26,643 nt of DNA from Patescibacteria group bacterium (GTDB taxonomy: Bacteria > Patescibacteriota > Minisyncoccia > Phycocordibacterales > UBA2100), in contig JANLHO010000053.1 in assembly GCA_024654485.1 (NCBI GenBank), forward strand, positions 1 to 26,643. Direction: 5' to 3'. Below, piece by piece: positions 12,331 to 18,859 of this stretch (position 1 is its first letter; every line of letters begins with the position of its first letter). The notes beneath the pieces are model-generated. The model was not told the DNA's origin, did not search any database, and was given only the letters and a program-made list of their open reading frames with translations. The position numbers were made by a program, and so were the translations under genes.

Positions 12331-12903
12331 ATGAATCAATTATATATTTGGATTATTGTCGCACTCGTAGTCACGGGCGGCGGAGCGTACTGGTACAGCG
12401 CATCGCAGCCGGACGACCCCATGATGCAAGACGAGGGCGCGATGTCCGGCGAAGACGGCTCCGCCCCGGGCGGAATGGACGATGGCGCAATGTCCGACGA
12501 AGACGGATCCGCCTCGGGCGGAATGGACGAGGGCGCAATGTCCGACGAAGACGGATCCGCCTCGGGCGAAATGGAAGGCGATGCGATGATGAAGGCGGGT
12601 TCTTATGAGGCGTACTCTCCCGAGAAGCTTTCCCTCGCCGACTCCGGCGATGTGGTCCTCTTCTTCCGCGCGACATGGTGCCCGACATGCAAAATACTAG
12701 ATACCGATATCCGCTCGCACCTTTCCGGCATTCCCGAAGGATTGACCATCCTTGACGTGGATTACGACAACTCCGCCTCTCTCAAGCAGAAGTACGGGGT
12801 TACCTACCAGCACACTCTCGTGCAGGTACGCTCCGACGGCTCAATGATAGCCAAGTGGAGCGGCTCGCCGACATTGGCCGCGCTCGTGTCCGAGGTGAAA
12901 TAA
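12331..12903 (+). CDS. Membrane-anchored thioredoxin-fold protein (CPTC) with Met/Asp-rich repeat linker
   Basis: A 190-aa protein. Residues 1-24 are a signal anchor (M-N-Q-L-Y-I-W-I-I-V-A-L-V-V). Residues ~28-88 are a low-complexity linker made of three 16-residue repeats (G-A-M-S-D-E-D-G-S-A-S-G-G-M-D-E). Residues ~90-190 are a thioredoxin domain with L-F-F-R-A-T-W-C-P-T-C-K-I-L near residue 115. Lysine or histidine rather than the usual cis-proline motif is seen near the end (Y-Q-H-T-L-V-Q-V), so the conserved cis-Pro seems replaced by Thr. It should act as a thiol reductase or oxidase on the outer face of the membrane. The next gene (DipZ-like) begins 4 bases after its stop codon, so the CcdA part of that protein is the likely electron source. 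Confidence 0.88.
   Translation: MNQLYIWIIVALVVTGGGAYWYSASQPDDPMMQDEGAMSGEDGSAPGGMDDGAMSDEDGSASGGMDEGAMSDEDGSASGEMEGDAMMKAGSYEAYSPEKLSLADSGDVVLFFRATWCPTCKILDTDIRSHLSGIPEGLTILDVDYDNSASLKQKYGVTYQHTLVQVRSDGSMIAKWSGSPTLAALVSEVK
12433..12576 (+). repeat. Three in-frame 48-bp tandem repeats
   Basis: Units at 12433-12480, 12481-12528 and 12529-12576. Units 2 and 3 are nearly identical; unit 1 has several differences. Each encodes 16 residues rich in Asp, Glu, Gly, Ser and Met. Because the unit length is a multiple of three, copy number can change without breaking the gene. Confidence 0.93.
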
Positions 12904-12907
12904 AATC

Positions 12908-14656
12908 ATGGTACTTTTCCTCGTATCTTTCATCGCGGGCGTTTTGACCGTGCTCGCGCCGTGCGTCCTCCCGCTGCTGCCCGTCATTGTCGGCGGCTCC
13001 CTGGCGGGAGGATCGCGCAGGCGTGCCTACACTATCGTCGCGTCACTCGCGCTCTCCATAGTGGCATTTACTCTGATACTCAAGGCGTCTACCGCGCTTA
13101 TCGGCATACCCGAAGATCTGTGGCGCTACCTTTCCGGAGCGGTCGTGGTGCTCTTCGGCGTCTTCCTGCTATTCACGAATCTCTGGTCATCCATCCCCGG
13201 CATCGGATTCCTGAGCCAAGGCTCCAACAAGCTGCTCGCCACCGGATATCAGAAGGGAAGTTTCTGGGGTGACGCGCTGATGGGGGCGGCGCTGGGGCCG
13301 ATATTCGCGAGCTGCTCTCCCACCTACTTCATCATTCTTGCCACCGTTCTTCCCGCGAAGCCCGTCCTCGGGCTCGTGTACCTCGCCGCGTACGCAGTAG
13401 GGCTCTCGCTCATGCTTCTCCTTATCGCCATCTTGGGCGACAAGCTCGTGCGTAAGCTCGGTATCACCATAGAGCCGGAAGGATGGTTCCGGCGCGGGAT
13501 AGGCCTTCTCTTCATCGTCGTCGGTATACTCGTCTTCACAGGAACGATGAAGGATATAGAGACGTGGCTAGTGGAAAAGGGCTTCAACGTGAGCGTCATA
13601 GAATACAGCCTTTTGGGAGAGCAAGAGGGCGGCGTGCAGAGTGTCGCGCCGAGCGAGGCCGGTAACTATCTTTCGTCGGAGGCGAAGGCGATGATTTACC
13701 AGAAGGCTCCGGAGCTGGTCTCTCCAGACGGATACATCAATACCGGAGGCGAGCCCATCACGCTGGAGAGTCTGCGCGGCAAGGTGGTGCTGCTGGATAT
13801 CTGGACGTATAGCTGCATCAACTGCCAACGCACGCTGCCGTACCTGCGTATGTGGTACGAGAAGTACAAGGACGAGGGCCTGGTCATCGTCGGCGTGCAC
13901 ACGCCGGAATTTGCCTTTGAAAAGGTGAAGGCCAACGTGGAGCGCGCGGCGGAGGAATTCGGACTCACATATCCCATCATACAAGACAACGAATACCGCA
14001 CGTGGAACGCCTACGGCAACAGATACTGGCCGCGCAAGTATCTTATAGATATAGACGGCTACGTCGTGTACGACCACATCGGAGAAGGCGGATACGCGGA
14101 GACGGAAGCCGCGATACAGAAGGCGCTGAAAGAGCGCGCGGAGCGCTTGGGCATGCCTGCGCCTGCGCTCTCTCCGGTCATCACACCCGCAGAAGTTATC
14201 ACGATGGACGCAGGTCAAGTGCGAAGCCCGGAGATATACTTCGGCTCCTCGCGCAACGAGCGCTTAGGCAACGGCACGCGCGGGAAGGCGGGCGCGCAGA
14301 CGCTGACCATCCCGAGCAATATATTGGGCAACGCGCTTTACCTCGGCGGCACGTGGACTCTCACTGAAGAATACGCGAGCAATTCATCGGCTGGCGCGCG
14401 CATCGTATACAAATACGACGCAAAGAACGTGTACTTCGTCGCCTCCGCCCCCAAGGGCGCGACCCTGAAAATTATGCTGGATGGAAATGTGATACCGGCC
14501 GGCGCGCGCGGCAAGGACGTGAACGCGAGCGGGGAAGTGAAGGTACAAGAAGACCGCCTCTACGAGCTAGTAAAAGGCACCGATTACGGCGTCCATACTC
14601 TTGAGATAGAGGTCGTAGGACCCGGCCTTCAGGCCTACACCTTCACCTTCGGCTAG
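12908..14656 (+). CDS. dipZ: DipZ-like fusion: CcdA electron carrier + TlpA thioredoxin + C-terminal beta domain
   Basis: A 582-aa protein. Residues 1-220 are a six-helix CcdA/DsbD membrane domain with cysteines in L-A-P-C-V-L-P-L-L-P (near 18) and A-S-C-S-P-T-Y (near 136). Residues ~260-405 are a TlpA/redoxin domain with W-T-Y-S-C-I-N-C-Q-R near 302 and V-G-V-H-T-P-E-F-A-F. Residues ~430-582 form an all-beta domain like the carbohydrate-binding-like C-terminus of mycobacterial DipZ. The CcdA part takes electrons from cytoplasmic thioredoxin and the TlpA part delivers them to external disulfides or cytochrome-type clients. Three-part order and the CINC site match DipZ (Rv2874 type). The gene starts 4 bases after the CPTC protein, forming an operon. 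No terminator with T-run follows; a pair of palindromes does. Confidence 0.93.
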   Translation: MVLFLVSFIAGVLTVLAPCVLPLLPVIVGGSLAGGSRRRAYTIVASLALSIVAFTLILKASTALIGIPEDLWRYLSGAVVVLFGVFLLFTNLWSSIPGIGFLSQGSNKLLATGYQKGSFWGDALMGAALGPIFASCSPTYFIILATVLPAKPVLGLVYLAAYAVGLSLMLLLIAILGDKLVRKLGITIEPEGWFRRGIGLLFIVVGILVFTGTMKDIETWLVEKGFNVSVIEYSLLGEQEGGVQSVAPSEAGNYLSSEAKAMIYQKAPELVSPDGYINTGGEPITLESLRGKVVLLDIWTYSCINCQRTLPYLRMWYEKYKDEGLVIVGVHTPEFAFEKVKANVERAAEEFGLTYPIIQDNEYRTWNAYGNRYWPRKYLIDIDGYVVYDHIGEGGYAETEAAIQKALKERAERLGMPAPALSPVITPAEVITMDAGQVRSPEIYFGSSRNERLGNGTRGKAGAQTLTIPSNILGNALYLGGTWTLTEEYASNSSAGARIVYKYDAKNVYFVASAPKGATLKIMLDGNVIPAGARGKDVNASGEVKVQEDRLYELVKGTDYGVHTLEIEVVGPGLQAYTFTFG

Positions 14657-14839
14657 CCTGTTTTTGTCCGAGTTTTGTCCGAGGGTAACCCTCGGCCACC
14701 GGAATAGAGCGCTAAAATCCTGTCCGAGGGTTACCCTCGGACACGGACAAGATGGGGGGGTAGGCCTTCAAGCGGATAGCTGATACAATTGCGGCGGCAT
14801 TTATCGGATTATTAGTGGTCATTTTGGATTGCTAGTAGC
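14657..14839 (+). repeat. Intergenic stretch with paired CCGAGGG palindromes
   Basis: Two hairpins lie 41 bases apart: CCGAGGG-TAA-CCCTCGG at 14679-14695 and TGTCCGAGGG-TTA-CCCTCGGACA at 14721-14743 (perfect 10-bp arms). The loops TAA and TTA are inverse complements, so the copies are inverted relative to each other. TTTTGTCCGAG also occurs as a direct repeat at 14662 and 14673. They may end the DipZ operon or be a dispersed repeat. The rest of the stretch, to 14839, shows nothing I can name. Confidence 0.75.
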
Positions 14840-14845
14840 TATTCT
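14840..14845 (+). promoter_or_regulatory. -10 box TATTCT, leaderless promoter
   Basis: TATTCT ends 6 bases before ATG 14852; no Shine-Dalgarno is present. Confidence 0.55.
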
Positions 14846-14851
14846 CTACAT

Positions 14852-16000
14852 ATGGAAAAAGCGTATATAAATCGGTACGTGGGCGCGCTCACACTCGCCG
14901 CACTCCTAATCGTACCGATGCTCGCCTTCGCGGCGCAGTTCAGAGCCGAGGAGCAGCCCTCGCTGTCTTCGGGGGAGACGGTGAATGACGACCTCTACAT
15001 GGCGGGCGGCGTCGTCACGAGCTCCGGCGACGTGCGTGGTGATCTGGTGGCGGGCGGCGGCTCGGTCTTGGTCAGCGGCGCGGTCTCCTCCGATCTGATC
15101 GTCGGCGGAGGCAATATCACCATACTCGGAGCGGTGGGCGACGATGTGCGCGCCGGTGGCGGCAACATAATCGTGAGCGGCGACGTCGGCGGCGACATAG
15201 TAGCCGGAGGCGGCCAGATACAGCTCACGGGAAAGAATATAGGGGGCGATGTCGCGATAGGCGGCGGCTCCGTACGCATTGATTCCTCTGTCGGCGGCGA
15301 CGTCAAAGTAGGCGGCGGCGACGTATACATAAACGGCCCCGTCGCGGGTAATGTGGAATTGGATGCCGACAAGATAACCCTAGGCCCCAATGCCGACATC
15401 GGGGGCAATCTCACTTACACTTCGGTCAAGGAGGCGACTCTGGAAGAAGGTGCCGTCGTGCGCGGCGAGACCGACTTCACGGCGCGCAAGGCGCGCGGCG
15501 AGATGGGCGGCGCGGCGCTCGCGGGCATCTTTACCCTCGCGCTTTTGGCGAAATTCCTCATGCTTTTCGTCGGCGCACTTATATTGCTGCTAATCTTCCG
15601 CAAATATCCTGCCGAGCTCGTGGAAAGGGCGATGGACAATCCGCTTCGGGAAATGGGCCGCGGCGTAGTCTTCCTGATAGTCACACCCGTCGTTTCGGTC
15701 GTTCTTCTTGTCAGCGTGATAGGGATTCCGCTCGGCGCGCTCGGCCTCCTCGTCTTCGGTGCGGCGATGGTGTTCGCTTCGCTCGTGGCACCCATCATAC
15801 TCGGCAGCATCGCGCATCGCTGGATATTCAAGCCGTCCGATTATCAGGTTTCGTGGAAGACGATACTGCTGGGCGTCGCGCTCTATATACTCATCGGCAT
15901 CATCCCGATAATCGGGTGGATAGCGAAACTGGTACTCATCGTCCTCGCACTCGGCGCGATGCTCAACATCAAGTGGGCGATAGCCAAGGAGTGGCGCTAA
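14852..16000 (+). CDS. Bactofilin-like beta-helix protein with C-terminal membrane domain (DUF8173-like)
   Basis: A 382-aa protein. Residues 1-28 are a signal peptide (ending A-L-L-I-V-P-M-L-A-F-A-A). Residues ~40-210 consist of about eight short repeats of the form G-D-V-x-G-D-[LIV]-x-x-G-G-G-x-[LIV], each one rung of a right-handed beta-helix, as in bactofilin/polymer-forming proteins. Residues ~225-380 hold four or five membrane helices (A-L-L-A-K-F-L-M-L-F-V-G-A-L-I-L-L-L-I and V-V-F-L-I-V-T-P-V-V). With the signal peptide, the helix domain should face outside, unlike cytosolic bactofilins. It may form an envelope scaffold. The C-terminal domain resembles what databases call DUF8173, from memory. 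It opens the envelope-protein block. Its stop lies 14 bases from the convergent stop of the next gene. Confidence 0.85.
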   Translation: MEKAYINRYVGALTLAALLIVPMLAFAAQFRAEEQPSLSSGETVNDDLYMAGGVVTSSGDVRGDLVAGGGSVLVSGAVSSDLIVGGGNITILGAVGDDVRAGGGNIIVSGDVGGDIVAGGGQIQLTGKNIGGDVAIGGGSVRIDSSVGGDVKVGGGDVYINGPVAGNVELDADKITLGPNADIGGNLTYTSVKEATLEEGAVVRGETDFTARKARGEMGGAALAGIFTLALLAKFLMLFVGALILLLIFRKYPAELVERAMDNPLREMGRGVVFLIVTPVVSVVLLVSVIGIPLGALGLLVFGAAMVFASLVAPIILGSIAHRWIFKPSDYQVSWKTILLGVALYILIGIIPIIGWIAKLVLIVLALGAMLNIKWAIAKEWR

Positions 16001-16014
16001 CTCTGCGACGCGGT

Positions 16015-16833
16015 TTAGTCGCGGTAGGAGTGGCGGCGCTCGCGGAGCATCACGCGAATGAGCTTGTAGAAAATGTAGGCGACAATGAGGAGGGCGGCGT
16101 AGAAGAGATAAGTCGTGCGACTTATGAAAAGAAGGCCGGATAAAATCTTCCGCCAGAGCGACCCGAACGCGCCGTAGGATTCGCTGCCGCTCACTGCGGC
16201 CAGATTTTCCGTGGAAGTACCGAGAACTTGAGAGTCGGAGGTAGCAGGCGAGGATACTCCCGAGGCCGCGCCGGAAGCGGCGAGCTGGCTCTCCAGCACG
16301 CGAACGGCGCTCTCGCGGAAATATTCCAACGAGTCAAATGCTTTGCCGGAAGCCTGTATAACCGCAGGAGCGCTTGCCTTCACGATCTCCGAGGCGCTAG
16401 CGACCACTTGCGCGACGACGGGGGGCGGCGGGGGTTCAATCACGGTGATGCTCACAGAGCCGGCGGTCGTTTTTTCCAGTGGAAGCGCCTCGCCCGTGTC
16501 TTTATCAATAACGTCCGACAGGGATGCCGATATCTCGTGCGTCCCGGCCGACGCCTTCCACTCTGCGGATTTTATTTTGGTTTCTCCCGCGCCGAGCTCA
16601 AATGACTGCGTCGCTATCGTGTCCCCATCCACGAGGAAAGATACGGAGCCACCGATGGGGGAGTCGGTGCTGTCGTAGACGACTGTATAGATGCGCACCG
16701 TATCACCCGCGGTGAGCGATGTCTTGGAGAGCCACACGCCGCCCGGAGCGAATCCGGCGGGGACTCCGGCGGCAAAAGCGAGGATCGGGGCGAGTAAAAG
16801 CAGTCCCGCGACAGAATAGGAGTAAAACCGCAT
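16015..16833 (-). CDS. Ig-like-domain surface protein with VLGTS motif and C-terminal membrane anchor
   Basis: A 272-aa secreted protein. Residues 1-22 are a signal peptide (cut after A-F-A-A). Residues ~23-130 form an Ig-like beta-sandwich (V-W-L-S-K-T-S-L-T-A-G-D-T-V-R-I, S-V-S-F-L-V-D-G-D-T-I), ending at a P-P-P-P-P hinge. Residues ~140-215 are a Ala/Ser-rich helical stalk, with Q-V-L-G-T-S near 202. A membrane helix near 240-258 is followed by a basic tail (R-E-R-R-H-S-Y-R). It should be anchored by its C-terminus with the Ig domain outside. No catalytic motif; adhesion or scaffold likely. TATACT 8 bases upstream of ATG 16833 sets the start. A decayed paralogue of its N-terminus lies at 18520-18678. 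Confidence 0.85.
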   Translation of the reverse strand: MRFYSYSVAGLLLLAPILAFAAGVPAGFAPGGVWLSKTSLTAGDTVRIYTVVYDSTDSPIGGSVSFLVDGDTIATQSFELGAGETKIKSAEWKASAGTHEISASLSDVIDKDTGEALPLEKTTAGSVSITVIEPPPPPVVAQVVASASEIVKASAPAVIQASGKAFDSLEYFRESAVRVLESQLAASGAASGVSSPATSDSQVLGTSTENLAAVSGSESYGAFGSLWRKILSGLLFISRTTYLFYAALLIVAYIFYKLIRVMLRERRHSYRD

Positions 16834-16841
16834 ACAACGTC

Positions 16842-16847
16842 AGTATA
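16842..16847 (-). promoter_or_regulatory. -10 box TATACT of the Ig-protein gene
   Basis: TATACT on the minus strand, 8 bases before ATG 16833. It lies in a 50-bp divergent promoter region shared with the gene at 16884. Confidence 0.75.
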
Positions 16848-16871
16848 CTCCAGCTTTTGCGAGGCCTGTGC

Positions 16872-16877
16872 TACACT
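16872..16877 (+). promoter_or_regulatory. -10 box TACACT, leaderless promoter
   Basis: TACACT ends 6 bases before ATG 16884; the intervening GCCGCC holds no ribosome-binding site. Confidence 0.65.
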
Positions 16878-16883
16878 GCCGCC

Positions 16884-17642
16884 ATGAAAAATGCGGCACC
16901 CGCCTCCGGCAAGTGGCTTATCTCGGCGCCGGTTTTCCTGCTCGCTCTTCTCTTCGGCGCATCGGCGGCGTGGGCCATCGTCGTGGCAGACATCTCGCTT
17001 GACGGTACTGATAGGGATTCCTCCCTTGCAACGGCCGGAGGAGATTTCGCCAGTGGCTGGCAGTGGACTGCTGACTTCACCGTACCGGATGCGGAGACGA
17101 TTTTCTCCATGAAGTTTGCCGACTTTGACAACGGCTCCGAGACGATACCCGCCGCGGGCAATGTCCGCATCTACTCGTCGCAATCTTCCGACCACGGCGA
17201 CGAATCTTCGGCCGTTACGATACAAGGCAATGACTGGAGCGACACAATGACCCTGACGGGAGACAAAGACGAGGAAACGGCCGGAAGACAGATAAGCGTT
17301 GTCGTGCAGGTGAGAGTACCGGAGGACGCCCAAGGCGCGGATTTCGCGAGCGACTTTGAAGCGCGCTCCGAGCTGCCGCCCGACACGACCGCCCCCGTCA
17401 TTACCCTCAATGGCACGGACCCCGATACCGCATTTTTTGGCATTCCGTATTCGGATCCCGGTGCAACAGCTACCGATGACGTGGACGGGGACATAAGTAG
17501 TTCTATTGTTGTCGGAGGCACGGTTGACATGAATACGCCGGGCGACCATGAGCTCACCTACAACGTATCGGATGCGGCGGGCAATGCCGCGACAGAAGTG
17601 ATCCGGACGGTCACCGTGCTGCTGGCACCCATTCCGAAATAG
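16884..17642 (+). CDS. Secreted protein with C-terminal DUF5011-like Ig domain
   Basis: A 252-aa protein. A signal peptide covers residues ~1-32 (S-A-P-V-F-L-L-A-L-L-F-G-A-S-A-A-W-A). A beta-rich region without a recognised family follows at ~33-165 (V-A-D-I-S-L-D-G-T-D, then S-S-Q-S-S-D-H-G-D-E). The C-terminal domain at ~170-250 begins D-T-T-A-P-V-I-T-L-N-G and contains Y-S-D-P-G-A-T-A-T-D-D-V-D-G-D-I and G-D-H-E-L-T-Y-N-V-S-D-A-A-G-N. Those two motifs are the hallmark of DUF5011/HYR-type Ig-like surface domains. There is no anchor, so it may be released or bind a partner. The next gene starts 2 bases after its stop, so both are probably on one leaderless mRNA. Confidence 0.87.
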   Translation: MKNAAPASGKWLISAPVFLLALLFGASAAWAIVVADISLDGTDRDSSLATAGGDFASGWQWTADFTVPDAETIFSMKFADFDNGSETIPAAGNVRIYSSQSSDHGDESSAVTIQGNDWSDTMTLTGDKDEETAGRQISVVVQVRVPEDAQGADFASDFEARSELPPDTTAPVITLNGTDPDTAFFGIPYSDPGATATDDVDGDISSSIVVGGTVDMNTPGDHELTYNVSDAAGNAATEVIRTVTVLLAPIPK

Positions 17643-17644
17643 GT

Positions 17645-18520
17645 ATGCGCACCCGAATAACTTTTATTTTGCTCGGCGTCTTGTTCATGTCGATGCCTGC
17701 ATTTGCATCCACGGTGGGCGGCACGCTCTCCGGCGGTACCGTAATCACCGCACCTTCAGCCTCGCCGAGCGCGGGGGAGTACGGAAGTGCGCAGAGCGTG
17801 GAACTTTCCGCAAGTGGCGCCTCGGAGATACGTTACACCACCGACGGCAGTGTGCCCTCGTGCGGTGAGGGCGCGGATGGCGATGTGTATTCTTCCGCGA
17901 TAGATGTCTCCTCCTCGCTAACTATAAAAGCGATATCTTGCTACTACGAGGATGAAGAAGGCTCTTCGGAGGTCGTTTCTTTCACATACACCATCAACAT
18001 CCCCGCGCTGGAACCCGAGACACAGTCGGGAGGCGGCGGCGGAGGCAACGGCCCGCCGGTCGGCTTTTTCGGGGTGGGTGGCAGCGGACAGGTCTTGGGA
18101 GCCTCCATCACTCCTCAGGGAGAGGTATTGGGAGCATACACTTCCACCGAGCCGCAGACGCAGAGCGGTACGACGACACCCGCGACGAGCGCGACCCCCG
18201 CTCCAGCATGCGAGCCGCTCATCACGCACTACCTGCACGCGGGATGGGCCAACGACGCGGACGAGGTGAAAGCGCTTCAGCAATTCCTCGCGGGCGAGCT
18301 AGGCATTGAGCTGCCGGTAACCGGAATATATGACGCGGCTACCATAGATGCCGTCAACGCTTTCCAGCTCAAGTATTGGGAAGATGTGCTCGCTCCGTGG
18401 GTACCGCACGGCCTCGCTACAGACCACACGCCCACCGGCTACGTCTACAAGACGACCTCCTGGAAGATAAACCAGCTCCACTGTGGCTCGCTGGCGACCC
18501 CTTTTCCCGAGCTTCCGTAG
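17645..18520 (+). CDS. Secreted protein with chitobiase-like domain, VLGAS linker and peptidoglycan-binding-like C-terminus
   Basis: A 291-aa protein. Residues 1-21 are a signal peptide (ends M-S-M-P-A-F-A). Residues ~35-120 resemble the chitobiase/beta-hexosaminidase C-terminal domain (Y-T-T-D-G-S-V-P-S-C and I-K-A-I-S-C-Y). A glycine-rich linker (G-G-G-G-G-G-N-G-P-P-V-G) is followed by G-Q-V-L-G-A-S and E-V-L-G-A. Residues ~195-291 are a PG_binding_1-like helical domain (V-K-A-L-Q-Q-F-L, V-T-G-I-Y-D-A-A-T-I-D-A-V-N-A-F-Q) that ends W-K-I-N-Q-L ... P-F-P-E-L-P. The same linker and C-terminus end the 1851-aa protein. Probably attached to the cell wall through the last domain. Transcribed with the preceding gene. 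Confidence 0.88.
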   Translation: MRTRITFILLGVLFMSMPAFASTVGGTLSGGTVITAPSASPSAGEYGSAQSVELSASGASEIRYTTDGSVPSCGEGADGDVYSSAIDVSSSLTIKAISCYYEDEEGSSEVVSFTYTINIPALEPETQSGGGGGGNGPPVGFFGVGGSGQVLGASITPQGEVLGAYTSTEPQTQSGTTTPATSATPAPACEPLITHYLHAGWANDADEVKALQQFLAGELGIELPVTGIYDAATIDAVNAFQLKYWEDVLAPWVPHGLATDHTPTGYVYKTTSWKINQLHCGSLATPFPELP

Positions 18521-18678
18521 AGTACGTTGTAGAGCTGGACGGCCTGCCCGTCTTCAGGTGATGTCTTGGAGAGCTACACTGCGTCAGGCGCAAATCCGGC
18601 CGGGACCACTTAAGCAGCTAAGAGTATTCCAGTAAGGAAAGCAAATGAGAGGAAGAGGGCGAGGAAGGTTCCCTGCAT
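18520..18678 (-). pseudogene. Decayed paralogue of the Ig-like surface protein (N-terminal fragment)
   Basis: Read on the minus strand from ATG 18678, the frame gives a signal-peptide-like start (M-Q-G-T-F-L-A-L-F-L-S-F-A-F-L-T-G-I-L-L). Then come TAA, V-V-P-A-G-F-A-P-D-A-V, TAG, and L-S-K-T-S-P-E-D-G-Q-A-V-Q-L-Y. The intact gene at 16015-16833 has V-P-A-G-F-A-P-G-G-V-W-L-S-K-T-S at the same position; TAG replaces its Trp codon. The reading frame is kept for about 50 codons apart from the two stops. It runs into the 3' end of the preceding gene and is truncated there. Confidence 0.82.
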
Positions 18679-18859
18679 AGCCCTAATTATATCCCCATAG
18701 TTATCCACATCTCTATCCACACGAATTCCACCACGTTTCCCCCTTGACTTCAATGGGTGGAGGACGTAGCGTGCTCCTTGGATACGAAGGTCGCGCAGGG
18801 CGGCCGGAATCTCATTTGTTTAGGCTCAAATTTTATACATTAACAAAATACTAAATCTT
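18679..18859. other. Intergenic region with DnaA-box-like pair and AT-rich promoter zone
   Basis: TTATCCACA (18701-18709) is a perfect DnaA-box consensus match and CTATCCACA (18713-18721) a one-mismatch copy in the same direction, next to AT-rich CCTAATTATAT. No dnaA, dnaN or GC-skew information is available, so an origin is not claimed. Bases 18820-18859 are AT-rich (TTTTATACATTAAC, AATACTAAAT) and probably hold the promoter of the giant gene, ending a few bases before ATG 18860. Confidence 0.5.

Noticed and set aside
12433..12576. 48-bp tandem repeats as a CRISPR array
   Set aside because: The units are contiguous, in frame and without spacers; no cas genes are present.
14995..15831. Minus-strand frames opposite the bactofilin-like gene (Pro/Thr repeats)
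   Set aside because: The repeats mirror the GDVxGD rungs of the plus-strand protein; no promoter fits.
16614..17557. 311-codon minus-strand frame overlapping the divergent Ig-protein and DUF5011-like genes
   Set aside because: It overlaps both real genes, which have signal peptides and -10 boxes; the frame has no recognisable features.
18520..18678. Stop-codon recoding (reading TAA/TAG as amino acids) to rescue the decayed frame
   Set aside because: TAA and TAG end many intact genes in the window (for example DUF475, DipZ, HAD), and the frame is also truncated.
18679..18859. Replication origin
   Set aside because: Only two DnaA-like boxes and no replication genes nearby; not enough evidence.
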